A stretch of DNA of 14,220 nucleotides, from positions 1 through 14,220 of the forward strand of contig QGUS01000017.1 of NCBI GenBank assembly GCA_003242515.1, written 5' to 3'. Made by a program: the position numbers and the translations under genes. The DNA is from Actinomycetota bacterium (GTDB taxonomy: Bacteria > Actinomycetota > Acidimicrobiia > Spongiisociales > ZC4RG35). A model generated the notes under the pieces. The model made no database searches. It was not told where the DNA came from and saw only the letters and a program-made list of their open reading frames with translations. Shown piece by piece: positions 7,204 through 13,522 of this stretch. Every line of letters begins with the position of its first letter. Positions within the stretch are counted from its first letter, which is position 1.

Positions 7204-8142
7204 TCACCGGCGCCCGAAGATCGCCTCGACCAGGTCGCCGCCGAACAGGTTGTCGACGATCACACCGTTGGTCTCGACCTCGACGAAGTCCGGCGGGACC
7301 AGCGTCAGCCAGATCGAGCCGTTCTCGAAGGCGTAGGCGATGCGCTCCGCCTGCTCAGGGGTCACCTCGAGGGTGAACACGGTGGAGCCGGTAGCGGCGT
7401 CCTCCTCGCCCTGCGGCGTGGCCGGGACCTGCCCGGTGGTGTTGGTCTCGTCGGGCCGGATCTCCGTGCCCACCGCCAGCACCGGGATGCCCTGGAGCAC
7501 GAACCGGGTGTAGGTGACGGTGACGTCGGACGTCTCCTGATCGCCACCGGTCTCGCCCTCGGTGGGCAGCGTCGGGACGTTCTGGGCCACCGGGATGTTG
7601 GAGAACTCGACGTCGAGCGTGATGATCATGTTGATCCGGTCGCCCGGCTTCACGAAGCCGTTGACGCCCTGCACGTTCGAGGTGGAGATCGTCATGGCCT
7701 GCTTGCCCGACGGGATCATCTCCGAAATCGGCTTGGACAGCGCGGTCACCTCGACCCAGCCGGTCTCGGTGAGGATGGCGCCCGGAGCGATCGGGCCGGC
7801 CGCGATCTTGCCGGAGAGCACGGAACGGAGCTTCTCCTCCGTGTCGATGTAGCCCACCGGAACGTTGCCCTGCAGGTCGTAGCTGGCCTTGATCGGGCAG
7901 CCCTGGGCTGCGGCCATGTCGGCCTCGGGATCCTTGCATCGGGCCGCCGCGTTGAAGCCGGTCAGCAGCGTGCTGCCCTCGGCGCCCTCCGAGATGCCAC
8001 CCGGCCCGGCACGGAACACGGTGACACGCACCTGGCCCGCGGCCACCTCGCTCTCCAGGTTCTGGAGGTACTGCCAGACCGCCCACGCGGCCAGACCGGC
8101 CAGGATCAAGGCCACAAGAAGAACTATTGCTCTCCTACCCAT
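7204..8142 (-). CDS. cpaB: CpaB/RcpC-family SAF-domain Flp pilus assembly protein
   Basis: A 312-residue protein with one N-terminal membrane anchor (residues 5-25, no cleavage site) and a large extracytoplasmic part. The CpaB/RcpC core covers about 145-285: KQAMTISTSNVQGVNGFVKPGDRINMII (shortened: GVNGFVKPGDRINMI, about 159-173), FVLQGIPVLAVG at 214-225 and VTPEQAERIAYAFENG at about 260-275. The upstream SAF-like region (about 90-140) has VPVGYID and AAGPIAPGAILTE. A loop at 69-82 carries the only two cysteines (CKDPEADMAAAQGC), which could form a disulphide outside the cell. An Asp/Glu/Thr-rich stretch around 190-206 looks flexible. The ATG at 8142 has AAGGGGA about 7 bases upstream. It is the first gene of the operon. 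In diderm bacteria the partner is the secretin RcpA/CpaC, which a monoderm would lack, so its partner here is unknown. Confidence 0.92.
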   Translation of the reverse strand: MGRRAIVLLVALILAGLAAWAVWQYLQNLESEVAAGQVRVTVFRAGPGGISEGAEGSTLLTGFNAAARCKDPEADMAAAQGCPIKASYDLQGNVPVGYIDTEEKLRSVLSGKIAAGPIAPGAILTETGWVEVTALSKPISEMIPSGKQAMTISTSNVQGVNGFVKPGDRINMIITLDVEFSNIPVAQNVPTLPTEGETGGDQETSDVTVTYTRFVLQGIPVLAVGTEIRPDETNTTGQVPATPQGEEDAATGSTVFTLEVTPEQAERIAYAFENGSIWLTLVPPDFVEVETNGVIVDNLFGGDLVEAIFGRR

Positions 8143-8274
8143 TGATGAGTCCCCTTCGGTTGTGCCCCTCGCTCGCCCTCACGGTGGAGAGCTCCCGAGG
8201 AAATAGTACCGGCGCGCCTGTGCCCGCCGATGGATCAAGTCCAACCACACGCCATTGTCGGATGGGCGAGTGAC

Positions 8275-8302
8275 AGTCTTGAGGATTTCGCGTGCTTTTC
8301 AA
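8275..8302 (-). promoter_or_regulatory. Weak candidate promoter for the tad operon
   Basis: On the minus strand TTGAAA (8302-8297, five of six to the -35 consensus) is followed after 16 bases by AAGACT (8280-8275), which keeps the A2 and T6 of a -10 element. This would give a leader of about 125 bases before cpaB. The same stretch forms a dyad, GAGGATTT at 8281-8288 with AAATCCTC at 8308-8315. A TACTAT at 8208-8203 is an alternative -10 but has no recognisable -35 at normal spacing. Promoter calls in GC-rich actinobacteria by eye are uncertain. Confidence 0.25.
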
Positions 8303-8340
8303 CAAGAAAATCCTCCGGAACCGTCTCCCCCGGCCTCCCC

Positions 8341-8375
8341 AAACGACCGGAGGCCACCGGAATCCAGTGGCCTCC
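8341..8375 (-). terminator. Probable terminator after rpsA
   Basis: A perfect 9-bp stem, GGAGGCCAC at 8349-8357 with GTGGCCTCC at 8367-8375, has a 9-base loop in which two more G-C pairs can form. It lies 23 bases after the rpsA stop. On the minus strand it is followed by CGGTCGTTTGGGG, so the U-tract is short and weak. It separates rpsA from the tad operon transcribed in the same direction. No gene is visible in 8143-8397. Confidence 0.6.
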
Positions 8376-8397
8376 GACCATATAGAAACCGCGGCTG

Positions 8398-9936
8398 TCA
8401 GCGGCGGCCGATCCCGCGCTCCTTGAGCTCCCGGAGGATGGCCTCGAGAGACGCATCCACGGGCATCGGCGGGTGCTCCTCCGCCTCCGCACCGAACTCC
8501 CGCTCGAACTCACGCGGCTTGCGCGGGGCCCGACGGCGCTCCTCGGCCTGCTCCTTGCGCTCCTGATACTCGGGCAGGGCCTGCTTGATGGAGAGGGAGA
8601 TGCGACGACGCTCGTCCTCCTTCTCCGTGATCTTGACCCTGACCTTCTGCCCGATGGAGAGCTCCAGCTCCGGAGACTCGACGCGGTGCATGGCGATCTC
8701 GGAAACGTGAACCAGGCCCTCCACACCCTCGGCGACGGAGACGAAGGCGCCGAACGGCACGGTCTTGGTGACGGTGCCCTCCACGACGTCGCCCACGTTG
8801 TGGGCCGCGGCGAAGGTCTCCCACGGGTCCTCGGATGTCTGCCGGATGGAGAGGGAGATGCGCTCCCGCTCGCGGTCCACCTCGAGGACCTTCACCTTGA
8901 CCTTGTCGCCCACCTTCACCAGCTCGCTGGGATGGTTGACGTGCTGCCACGAGAGCTCGGACACGTGGACGAGGCCGTCCATGCCGCCCAGGTCGACGAA
9001 GGCGCCGAAGTTCACGACGGACGAGACGGTGCCCTCGCGGATCTCCCCCTCGTGGAGGTTGTCCATGAACTCGGTCCGCTCCTCGGCCAGGGCCTCCTCG
9101 AGGTAGGCACGGCGGGAGAGGACCACGTTGTTGCGGGCCCGGTCGAGCTCGATGACCTTGGCGGTGATGGTCTCGCCGATGTAGGGCTCGAGGTCGCGGA
9201 CCCGGCGCAGGTCGACGAGCGACGCAGGGAGGAAGCCCCGGAGGCCGATGTCGACGATCAGGCCACCCTTGACCACCTCGATGACGGTGCCTTCCACGGT
9301 CCCGCCGGCGTCGGCGATCGCCTGGATGCGGCCCCAGGCACGCTCGTACATGGCGCGCTTCTTGGAGAGGATCATCCGGCCCTCGTCGTCCTCCATGTCC
9401 AGGACGACGGCCTCGATCTCCTCGCCCACCTGGACCTCTTCACGCGGGTCCACGTTGTTGCGGATGGAGAGCTCCTTGGCGGGGATGAGACCCTCGGACT
9501 TGTAGCCGACGTCGACCATGGCACCCTCGGCGTCCACGCCGACGACGACGCCCTTCACGACGTCACCCTCGCGGAACTGGAAAAAGGTGGCCTCGAGTGC
9601 CATCTCGAAGTCGCTGGCGATGTCGTCGGTCAACTCCGGCCGCCGGGCCACGACCACCACGGGCTCCTCGACGGGAGCCGGGGCCGCAGGGGCCTCTTCG
9701 GCTGTCTCGCCGGCATCGGCCTGCTCGTCGGCGGCGGCCTCGGCCTGCTCGCCTTCGGCTGTGGTCTCAGCGGTCTCCGCAGCCTCCGCGGCTGCCTCCT
9801 CGGCCGGGGCCTCGGGGGCCTCTACCTGGGTCTCTGCAGTGGTCTCCCCCTCGTTGACGGTCTCGGGGGTCTCGGGCGTCTCCGGCATCCCCTCCTCCGG
9901 GGTGCCCGCGGACGCGGTCTCGTGATCGATGGACAT
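8398..9936 (-). CDS. rpsA: 30S ribosomal protein S1 with acidic N-terminal extension
   Basis: A 512-residue RNA-binding protein that helps the 30S subunit bind mRNA. Four S1 (OB-fold) domains lie at about 122-193, 210-277, 296-366 and 380-452. The last two are closest to consensus: VNFGAFVDLGGMDGLVHVSELSW (shortened: GMDGLVHVSELSW) and VPFGAFVSVAEGVEGLVHVSEI (shortened: GVEGLVHVSEI). Domains 1 and 2 have diverged, as is usual for the ribosome-docking domains. Four domains is the actinobacterial form. Residues 1-95 are low-complexity, rich in Glu, Ala, Thr and Pro, and strongly acidic. The tail after 452 is first basic (ERRRAPRKPREFE) and ends RELKERGIGRR. I chose the ATG at 9936 (MSIDHET), with AGAGGT about 12 bases upstream; an in-frame GTG at 9987 would add 17 unconvincing residues encoded by the leader hairpin. 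Confidence 0.95.
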   Translation of the reverse strand: MSIDHETASAGTPEEGMPETPETPETVNEGETTAETQVEAPEAPAEEAAAEAAETAETTAEGEQAEAAADEQADAGETAEEAPAAPAPVEEPVVVVARRPELTDDIASDFEMALEATFFQFREGDVVKGVVVGVDAEGAMVDVGYKSEGLIPAKELSIRNNVDPREEVQVGEEIEAVVLDMEDDEGRMILSKKRAMYERAWGRIQAIADAGGTVEGTVIEVVKGGLIVDIGLRGFLPASLVDLRRVRDLEPYIGETITAKVIELDRARNNVVLSRRAYLEEALAEERTEFMDNLHEGEIREGTVSSVVNFGAFVDLGGMDGLVHVSELSWQHVNHPSELVKVGDKVKVKVLEVDRERERISLSIRQTSEDPWETFAAAHNVGDVVEGTVTKTVPFGAFVSVAEGVEGLVHVSEIAMHRVESPELELSIGQKVRVKITEKEDERRRISLSIKQALPEYQERKEQAEERRRAPRKPREFEREFGAEAEEHPPMPVDASLEAILRELKERGIGRR

Positions 9937-9968
9937 GTGTGGGTGGTTACCTCTCAGAAAGTGGATTC

Positions 9969-9988
9969 GGTGCGCGCCCGGGCGCACC
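9969..9988 (-). promoter_or_regulatory. Stable hairpin in the rpsA leader
   Basis: A perfect 7-bp GC-rich stem (GGTGCGC with GCGCACC on the minus strand) encloses the 6-base loop CCGGGC, 32 bases upstream of the rpsA ATG. A candidate -10 element, TAGACT (10003-9998), lies just upstream, with only a poor -35. If it is used, the transcript would start near 9991 and carry this hairpin at its 5' end. No T-run follows, so it is not a normal terminator for the gene upstream. It may affect translation or stability of rpsA mRNA; this is inference. Confidence 0.45.
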
Positions 9989-10023
9989 AGGGCTCGCAGT
10001 CTAGGAGACGGAATGCCTTTGCG

Positions 10024-10224
10024 CTAATGGTCCCCGTCGGGAATGAAGATCTCCTCGATCGCGGTCCCGAAGACCCGGGCGATCCGGAAGGCCAGGGGCA
10101 GGCTCGGATCGAACCTCCCCTTCTCGATCGAGATCACCGTCTGCCGGGACACCCCCAGCAGCTCGGCGAGCCGGGCCTGCGACCAGCCCCGTTCGGCCCT
10201 GAGCAGGGCGACGCGGTTCTCCAT
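10024..10224 (-). CDS. Small Cro/C1-type (XRE) transcriptional regulator
   Basis: A 66-residue protein that is almost only a helix-turn-helix domain. ERGWSQARLAELLGVSRQTVISIEKG (shortened: SQARLAELLGVSRQTVISIE, about residues 15-34) is the classic XRE helix-turn-helix, followed by FDPSLPLAFRIARVFGTAIEEIF, the usual third to fifth helices (shortened: LPLAFRIARVFGTAIEEIF). Such small regulators, of the YozG type, often sit beside a membrane-protein gene that they control. The ATG overlaps the stop of the upstream membrane-protein gene by one base (TGATG), so both are made from one message. It probably binds the palindromes at 10648-10687 and represses its own operon. The inducing signal is unknown. 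The rpsA start codon is 87 bases downstream. Confidence 0.92.
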   Translation of the reverse strand: MENRVALLRAERGWSQARLAELLGVSRQTVISIEKGRFDPSLPLAFRIARVFGTAIEEIFIPDGDH

Positions 10225-10640
10225 CAGCCGCGCGCCCTGAGGACCAGGTAACGGACCGCCGTGTCGCCCATGGCGGTGACCAGGACGACGGCCATGACGG
10301 TCCGGGCGGCGATGTCGGTGTCGAGGATCGAGATCGCAGCGAGGGCCACCCCGGCGAGCACGACGACATCGAGGAGCGCCCCGCTGGTGGCCCTGGTCAT
10401 CCAGGCTCGCTCCACGCTGTCCTCCGCGTGCGGGTCCTCCGGAACCGTGTGCCTCGAGACCAGCACCAGCCAGGCGAGGGCCAGCAGCGGGCCGGCGGTC
10501 ATGGCGGCGAACACGATGGCACTCCCCCAGCCCTCATCGACACGCACCGCCCGGGCGATCAGGCCGACCACGAAGGCGAGGCCGCCACCGACCAGGACCG
10601 TGAGGAGATACGACCACCAGGGCGCTCTGCGATCAGTCAT
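10224..10640 (-). CDS. Four-helix membrane protein paired with the XRE regulator
   Basis: A 138-residue integral membrane protein that I do not recognise by name. Hydrophobic helices are at about 10-29, 40-62, 88-106 and 111-134. The loop between helices 2 and 3 is hydrophilic (HTVPEDPHAEDSVERAW), and the end is basic (RYLVLRARG). No catalytic motif is visible. Size, four helices and coupling to a small XRE regulator match a common two-gene arrangement of unknown function in bacteria and archaea. I chose the ATG at 10640 (MTDRRAPWW); an in-frame TTG at 10676 would add 12 residues that look non-coding and overlap the inverted repeat. No Shine-Dalgarno sequence precedes the ATG, and TACTAT ends four bases before it, so the message may be leaderless or start very close to the ATG. 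Confidence 0.8.
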   Translation of the reverse strand: MTDRRAPWWSYLLTVLVGGGLAFVVGLIARAVRVDEGWGSAIVFAAMTAGPLLALAWLVLVSRHTVPEDPHAEDSVERAWMTRATSGALLDVVVLAGVALAAISILDTDIAARTVMAVVLVTAMGDTAVRYLVLRARG

Positions 10641-10647
10641 GGTGATA

Positions 10648-10687
10648 GTAAAGCACGCTTGACATATCGTTGCCAAGCCCGCTTTAC
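10648..10687. promoter_or_regulatory. Double-palindrome operator/promoter of the membrane protein-XRE pair
   Basis: Two 14-base arms, GTAAAGCACGCTTG (10648-10661) and CAAGCCCGCTTTAC (10674-10687), form an inverted repeat matching at 12 of 14 positions with a 12-base spacer. Each arm extended by two bases is itself a near-palindrome: GTAAAGC-AC-GCTTGAC and GCCAAGC-CC-GCTTTAC, with centres 24 bases apart. This is what two dimer-binding sites for a small repressor look like. The block fills nearly the whole 56-base gap between polA and the membrane-protein gene. On the minus strand TTGGCA and TACTAT fall within or against the two arms, though 20 bases apart, which is long for a promoter. As RNA it could also fold into a hairpin after polA, but there is no U-tract. 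Confidence 0.6.
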
Positions 10688-10696
10688 AGGTGTCGC

Positions 10697-13300
10697 CTAG
10701 GCCTTGGTCTCGGCGAGGTTGGCGCCCCAGGCCACATCGACCTTCAGCGGCACCGACAGGTCTGCCGCACCCTCCATGATCCCGACCACCATGGCCTCGG
10801 CCTCCCCGTCCTCGGCCTCGGGGACCTCGAAGACCAGCTCGTCGTGCACCTGGAGCAACAGGGCGGTGCCCATGGTCCGCTCCCTGATGGCGGCGTCCAC
10901 GTCGATCATCGCCTTCTTGATGATGTCGGCGGCGGTGCCCTGGATCGGTGCGTTCAGCGCCATGCGCTCCCCCATCTGCCGGAGCCGGAAGTTGTCCGAC
11001 TTCAGCTCGGGCAGGTACCGGCGCCGGCCGAAGAGGGTCGTGGTGTAGCCGTCCCGCTTCGCCTGCTCCACGACCGACGACATGTACTCCTTCACCTTCT
11101 GGAACTGGGCGAAGTAGGCGTCGATGTGCTCGCGGGCCTCCTCACGGGAGATGTCGAGACGGTCGGCGAGGCCGAAGGCCTCCATGCCGTAGAGGAGGCC
11201 GAAGTTGATCATCTTTGCGGTGCGGCGCTGCTCGGGCGTGACCTGGGCCGGGTCGAGGCCCCACACCCGGGCCGCCGTGGCCGTGTGGATGTCCATGTCG
11301 GAGAGGAACGCCTCGATCAGGAACGGGTCGCCGCTCATGTGGGCGAGGACCCGCAGCTCGATCTGCGAGTAGTCGGCGACCAGGAAGCGGTGCCCCTCCG
11401 CCGCCACGAAGGCCCGGCGGATGGTGCGTCCGCTCTCCGAGCGCACCGGGATGTTCTGGAGGTTCGGGCTGTCCGAGGAGAGCCGACCGGTGGTGGCCGC
11501 CATCTGGTTGAACCGGGTGTGGATGCGGCCGTCGGGCCCGATCAACGGGAGGTAGCCGTCGACATAGGTGGAACGCAGCTTCTCCAGCTCCCGGTACTCG
11601 AGGAGGGCGTCGACCAGCGGGTGCTTCATCTTCTTCAGCACCGAGGCGTCGGTGGAGGGCTTCCCCGTGGAGGTCTTCTTGAGGACCGGCAGGCCGAGCT
11701 TGTCGAAGAGGATGGCCCGGAGCTGGTCGGTGGAGTTGACGTTGAACGGCTCCCCCGCCAGCTCGACGATCCGCTTCTCCAGCTCGACGAGCTTGCCCCG
11801 GAGCTCCTCCCCCAGCTGCTCCAGGTACGCCCGGTCGACGCCGATGCCGGCGTGCTCCATCCGGGCCAGGACGGGGACCAGGGGGAGCTCGAAGTCCCGG
11901 AACAGGTCCATCTCTTGGCGCTCCGCCAGCTCGGACCCGAGCCGCTCGGCGAGACGCCGGACGGCCTCGATGACCCGGGCCTCGCGGTCGAGGTCCGGCT
12001 CGGAGGCGAAGGGAAGCATCCCCTGCTCGATGGGCTCCTCGTCCGGGGACCGCACCTCGAGGCCCAGGAGCCGCTCGGCGAGGTCCTCCAGGTCGTAGGT
12101 GCGGGCGGAGGGGTTGAGGATGTACGCGGCGAGCGCAGTGTCCATCACCGGGCGGGCCAGATCGTGGTCGCGTTCCAGCAGCGCCCGGGCGAAGGGCTTG
12201 AGGTCGTGACCGATCACCCCGATCCGGCCCTCCGAGATCCCCTCGAGGATCGGCTCGGCGGCGTCCCAGGGGATGACGGCGGCTCGGTCCGGCCCGGTGG
12301 ACACGGTGATCCCGTAGTCGTCGGCGGCGAGGCCCGCTACGAGCGTCCCGGCCCGGGCGATCTCCGCCGCTCCTGCGGTCGTCGTCACCAGGTCGGCCTC
12401 GACGGCCATGGTCTCCACGGAGGACCCGTGGGACGGGATGGCCGCCTCGAGGTCGTCCCACATGGAGTGGAACTCCAGGGTGTCGAACAGGTCCTTCACC
12501 GTGGACCGGTCCCACGGCTTCACCGACAGCTCCGAGATGTCCACGTCGAGGCCGAGATCGTCGACCAGGCCCATGAGCCGCCGGTTGAGGAACACCTGCT
12601 CCCTCGCTGCGGCGAGGTTCTCGCGCAGCTTCGGGGTCAGCTCGTCGAGGTGGGCGTAGAGGTTCTCCAGGGTCCCGTAGTCGGCGATCAGCTTCGCCGC
12701 GGTCTTCTCCCCCACGCCGGGCACGCCGGGGAGGTTGTCGGAGGTGTCGCCGCGGAGGGCGGCGTACTCGATGTACTTCGAGGGCGGGATCCCGTAGCGC
12801 TCCTCCACCCACGCCGCGTCGGCGAGGACGGTGTCGCTGATCCCGCGGCGGGTGTACACGACCTTGACCCCGTCGCGGATCAGCTGGAAGGAGTCGCGGT
12901 CGCCGGTGACGATGAGGACGTCCCAGCCGGCGTCGACGGCACGCTTCGCCAGGCTGGCGATGATGTCGTCGGCCTCATACCCCTCGGCCTTCAACTGGGT
13001 GATGTTGAGCGCCCGCAGCACCTCGTCGACCAGCGGCAGCTGGGAGCGGAAGTGGTCGGGGGCCTTCTCACGGTTCGCCTTGTACTCGGGGAACGACTCG
13101 GTGCGGAAGGTCTGCCGGGACACGTCCCAGGCAACGGCGACGCCGTCGGGGTGGAAGTCCTTGAGCATCCGGATGAGCATCCGGGTGAACCCGAACACGG
13201 CGTTGGTGACCTGTCCGGACCTGGTCGCCAGGTCCTCGGGGAGGGCGTAGAAGGCCCGGTACGCGATCGAGTTCCCGTCCAGTAGCGCGAGAGTCGGCAC
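10697..13300 (-). CDS. polA: DNA polymerase I
   Basis: An 867-residue family A DNA polymerase for Okazaki-fragment maturation and repair synthesis. The 5'-nuclease domain (about 1-290) has DGNSIAYRAF at 8-17, YEADDIIASLA near 108-118, TGDRDSFQLI at 132-141 and SDNLPGVPGVGEKTA near 187-201. The middle domain (about 300-460) keeps the 3'-5' exonuclease fold but lacks its acidic residues: the DTE site reads GLAADD and the second motif reads GHDLKPFARAL. The polymerase domain has motif A DYSQIELR at 643-650, motif B RRTAKMINFGLLYG at 692-705 and motif C QVHDE at 817-821, all intact. I chose the GTG at 13300 because the family normally begins a few residues before LLDGNS; an in-frame GTG at 13360 would add 20 atypical residues. 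No clear Shine-Dalgarno is seen for either start. Confidence 0.96.
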   Translation of the reverse strand: MPTLALLDGNSIAYRAFYALPEDLATRSGQVTNAVFGFTRMLIRMLKDFHPDGVAVAWDVSRQTFRTESFPEYKANREKAPDHFRSQLPLVDEVLRALNITQLKAEGYEADDIIASLAKRAVDAGWDVLIVTGDRDSFQLIRDGVKVVYTRRGISDTVLADAAWVEERYGIPPSKYIEYAALRGDTSDNLPGVPGVGEKTAAKLIADYGTLENLYAHLDELTPKLRENLAAAREQVFLNRRLMGLVDDLGLDVDISELSVKPWDRSTVKDLFDTLEFHSMWDDLEAAIPSHGSSVETMAVEADLVTTTAGAAEIARAGTLVAGLAADDYGITVSTGPDRAAVIPWDAAEPILEGISEGRIGVIGHDLKPFARALLERDHDLARPVMDTALAAYILNPSARTYDLEDLAERLLGLEVRSPDEEPIEQGMLPFASEPDLDREARVIEAVRRLAERLGSELAERQEMDLFRDFELPLVPVLARMEHAGIGVDRAYLEQLGEELRGKLVELEKRIVELAGEPFNVNSTDQLRAILFDKLGLPVLKKTSTGKPSTDASVLKKMKHPLVDALLEYRELEKLRSTYVDGYLPLIGPDGRIHTRFNQMAATTGRLSSDSPNLQNIPVRSESGRTIRRAFVAAEGHRFLVADYSQIELRVLAHMSGDPFLIEAFLSDMDIHTATAARVWGLDPAQVTPEQRRTAKMINFGLLYGMEAFGLADRLDISREEAREHIDAYFAQFQKVKEYMSSVVEQAKRDGYTTTLFGRRRYLPELKSDNFRLRQMGERMALNAPIQGTAADIIKKAMIDVDAAIRERTMGTALLLQVHDELVFEVPEAEDGEAEAMVVGIMEGAADLSVPLKVDVAWGANLAETKA

Positions 13301-13396
13301 GATCCCGACGGTACTAGGGGCGGGTGACTCATCACTTCCGGGCGAGAAGCGACGGCTCACCCGGTCCGTCGTCTCCCCCCCTGAGCGGCAGCGGGG

Positions 13397-13425
13397 TCGG
13401 GGGAGGGACCCGGCGCTCCTACAAT
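13397..13425 (+). promoter_or_regulatory. Candidate promoter of the tRNA-Leu gene
   Basis: TACAAT at 13420-13425 differs from the -10 consensus at one position and lies 10 bases before the mature tRNA 5' end, so transcription would start near 13432, only a few bases before the tRNA. At 17-base spacing the -35 position reads TCGGGG, a poor match. The same 135-base stretch (13301-13435) must also hold the divergent polA promoter, which I could not identify. Confidence 0.4.
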
Positions 13426-13435
13426 CGACCGCTGC

Positions 13436-13519
13436 GCCGGAGTGTTGGAATCGGTAGACAAGATCGCCTCAAAAGCGATTGCCCTAACGGGCGTGTGGGT
13501 TCGAGTCCCACCTCCGGCA
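13436..13519 (+). tRNA. tRNA-Leu, anticodon CAA
   Basis: An 84-base class II tRNA that folds completely. The acceptor stem is GCCGGAG (13436-13442) with CTCCGGC (13512-13518), discriminator A at 13519. The D stem is TTG/CAA; the anticodon stem is ATCGC/GCGAT around loop CTCAAAA, with anticodon CAA at 13470-13472, which reads UUG. A long variable arm has stem GCCC/GGGC. The T stem is GTGGG/CCCAC with loop TTCGAGT. The long variable arm and A73 are leucine identity features. The next bases are CCG, so the CCA end is not encoded and must be added by nucleotidyltransferase. No terminator follows; a convergent gene ends 3 bases downstream. Confidence 0.96.
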
Positions 13520-13522
13520 CCG

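Noticed and set aside
9937..9987. A 17-residue N-terminal extension of S1 from a GTG at 9987
   Set aside because: The added residues do not resemble S1, they are encoded by the leader hairpin, and the internal ATG at 9936 has an upstream AGAGGT.
8473..10251. A plus-strand open frame of 592 codons across rpsA
   Set aside because: It is antisense to four recognisable S1 domains and the regulator gene, and has no recognisable domain of its own.
10659..10664. A perfect TTGACA on the plus strand as a -35 element
   Set aside because: No acceptable -10 hexamer follows at 16-18 bases, and the only downstream gene in that direction would be antisense to polA. The sequence is explained by the inverted repeat.
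10670..13285. A long open frame of 871 codons on the plus strand
   Set aside because: It mirrors polA, whose catalytic motifs are all on the minus strand, and has the same low-information composition.
13301..13360. A 20-residue N-terminal extension of DNA polymerase I from a GTG at 13360
   Set aside because: The added residues are polar and unlike the family; the conserved LLDGNS segment starts just after the GTG at 13300. It cannot be fully excluded.
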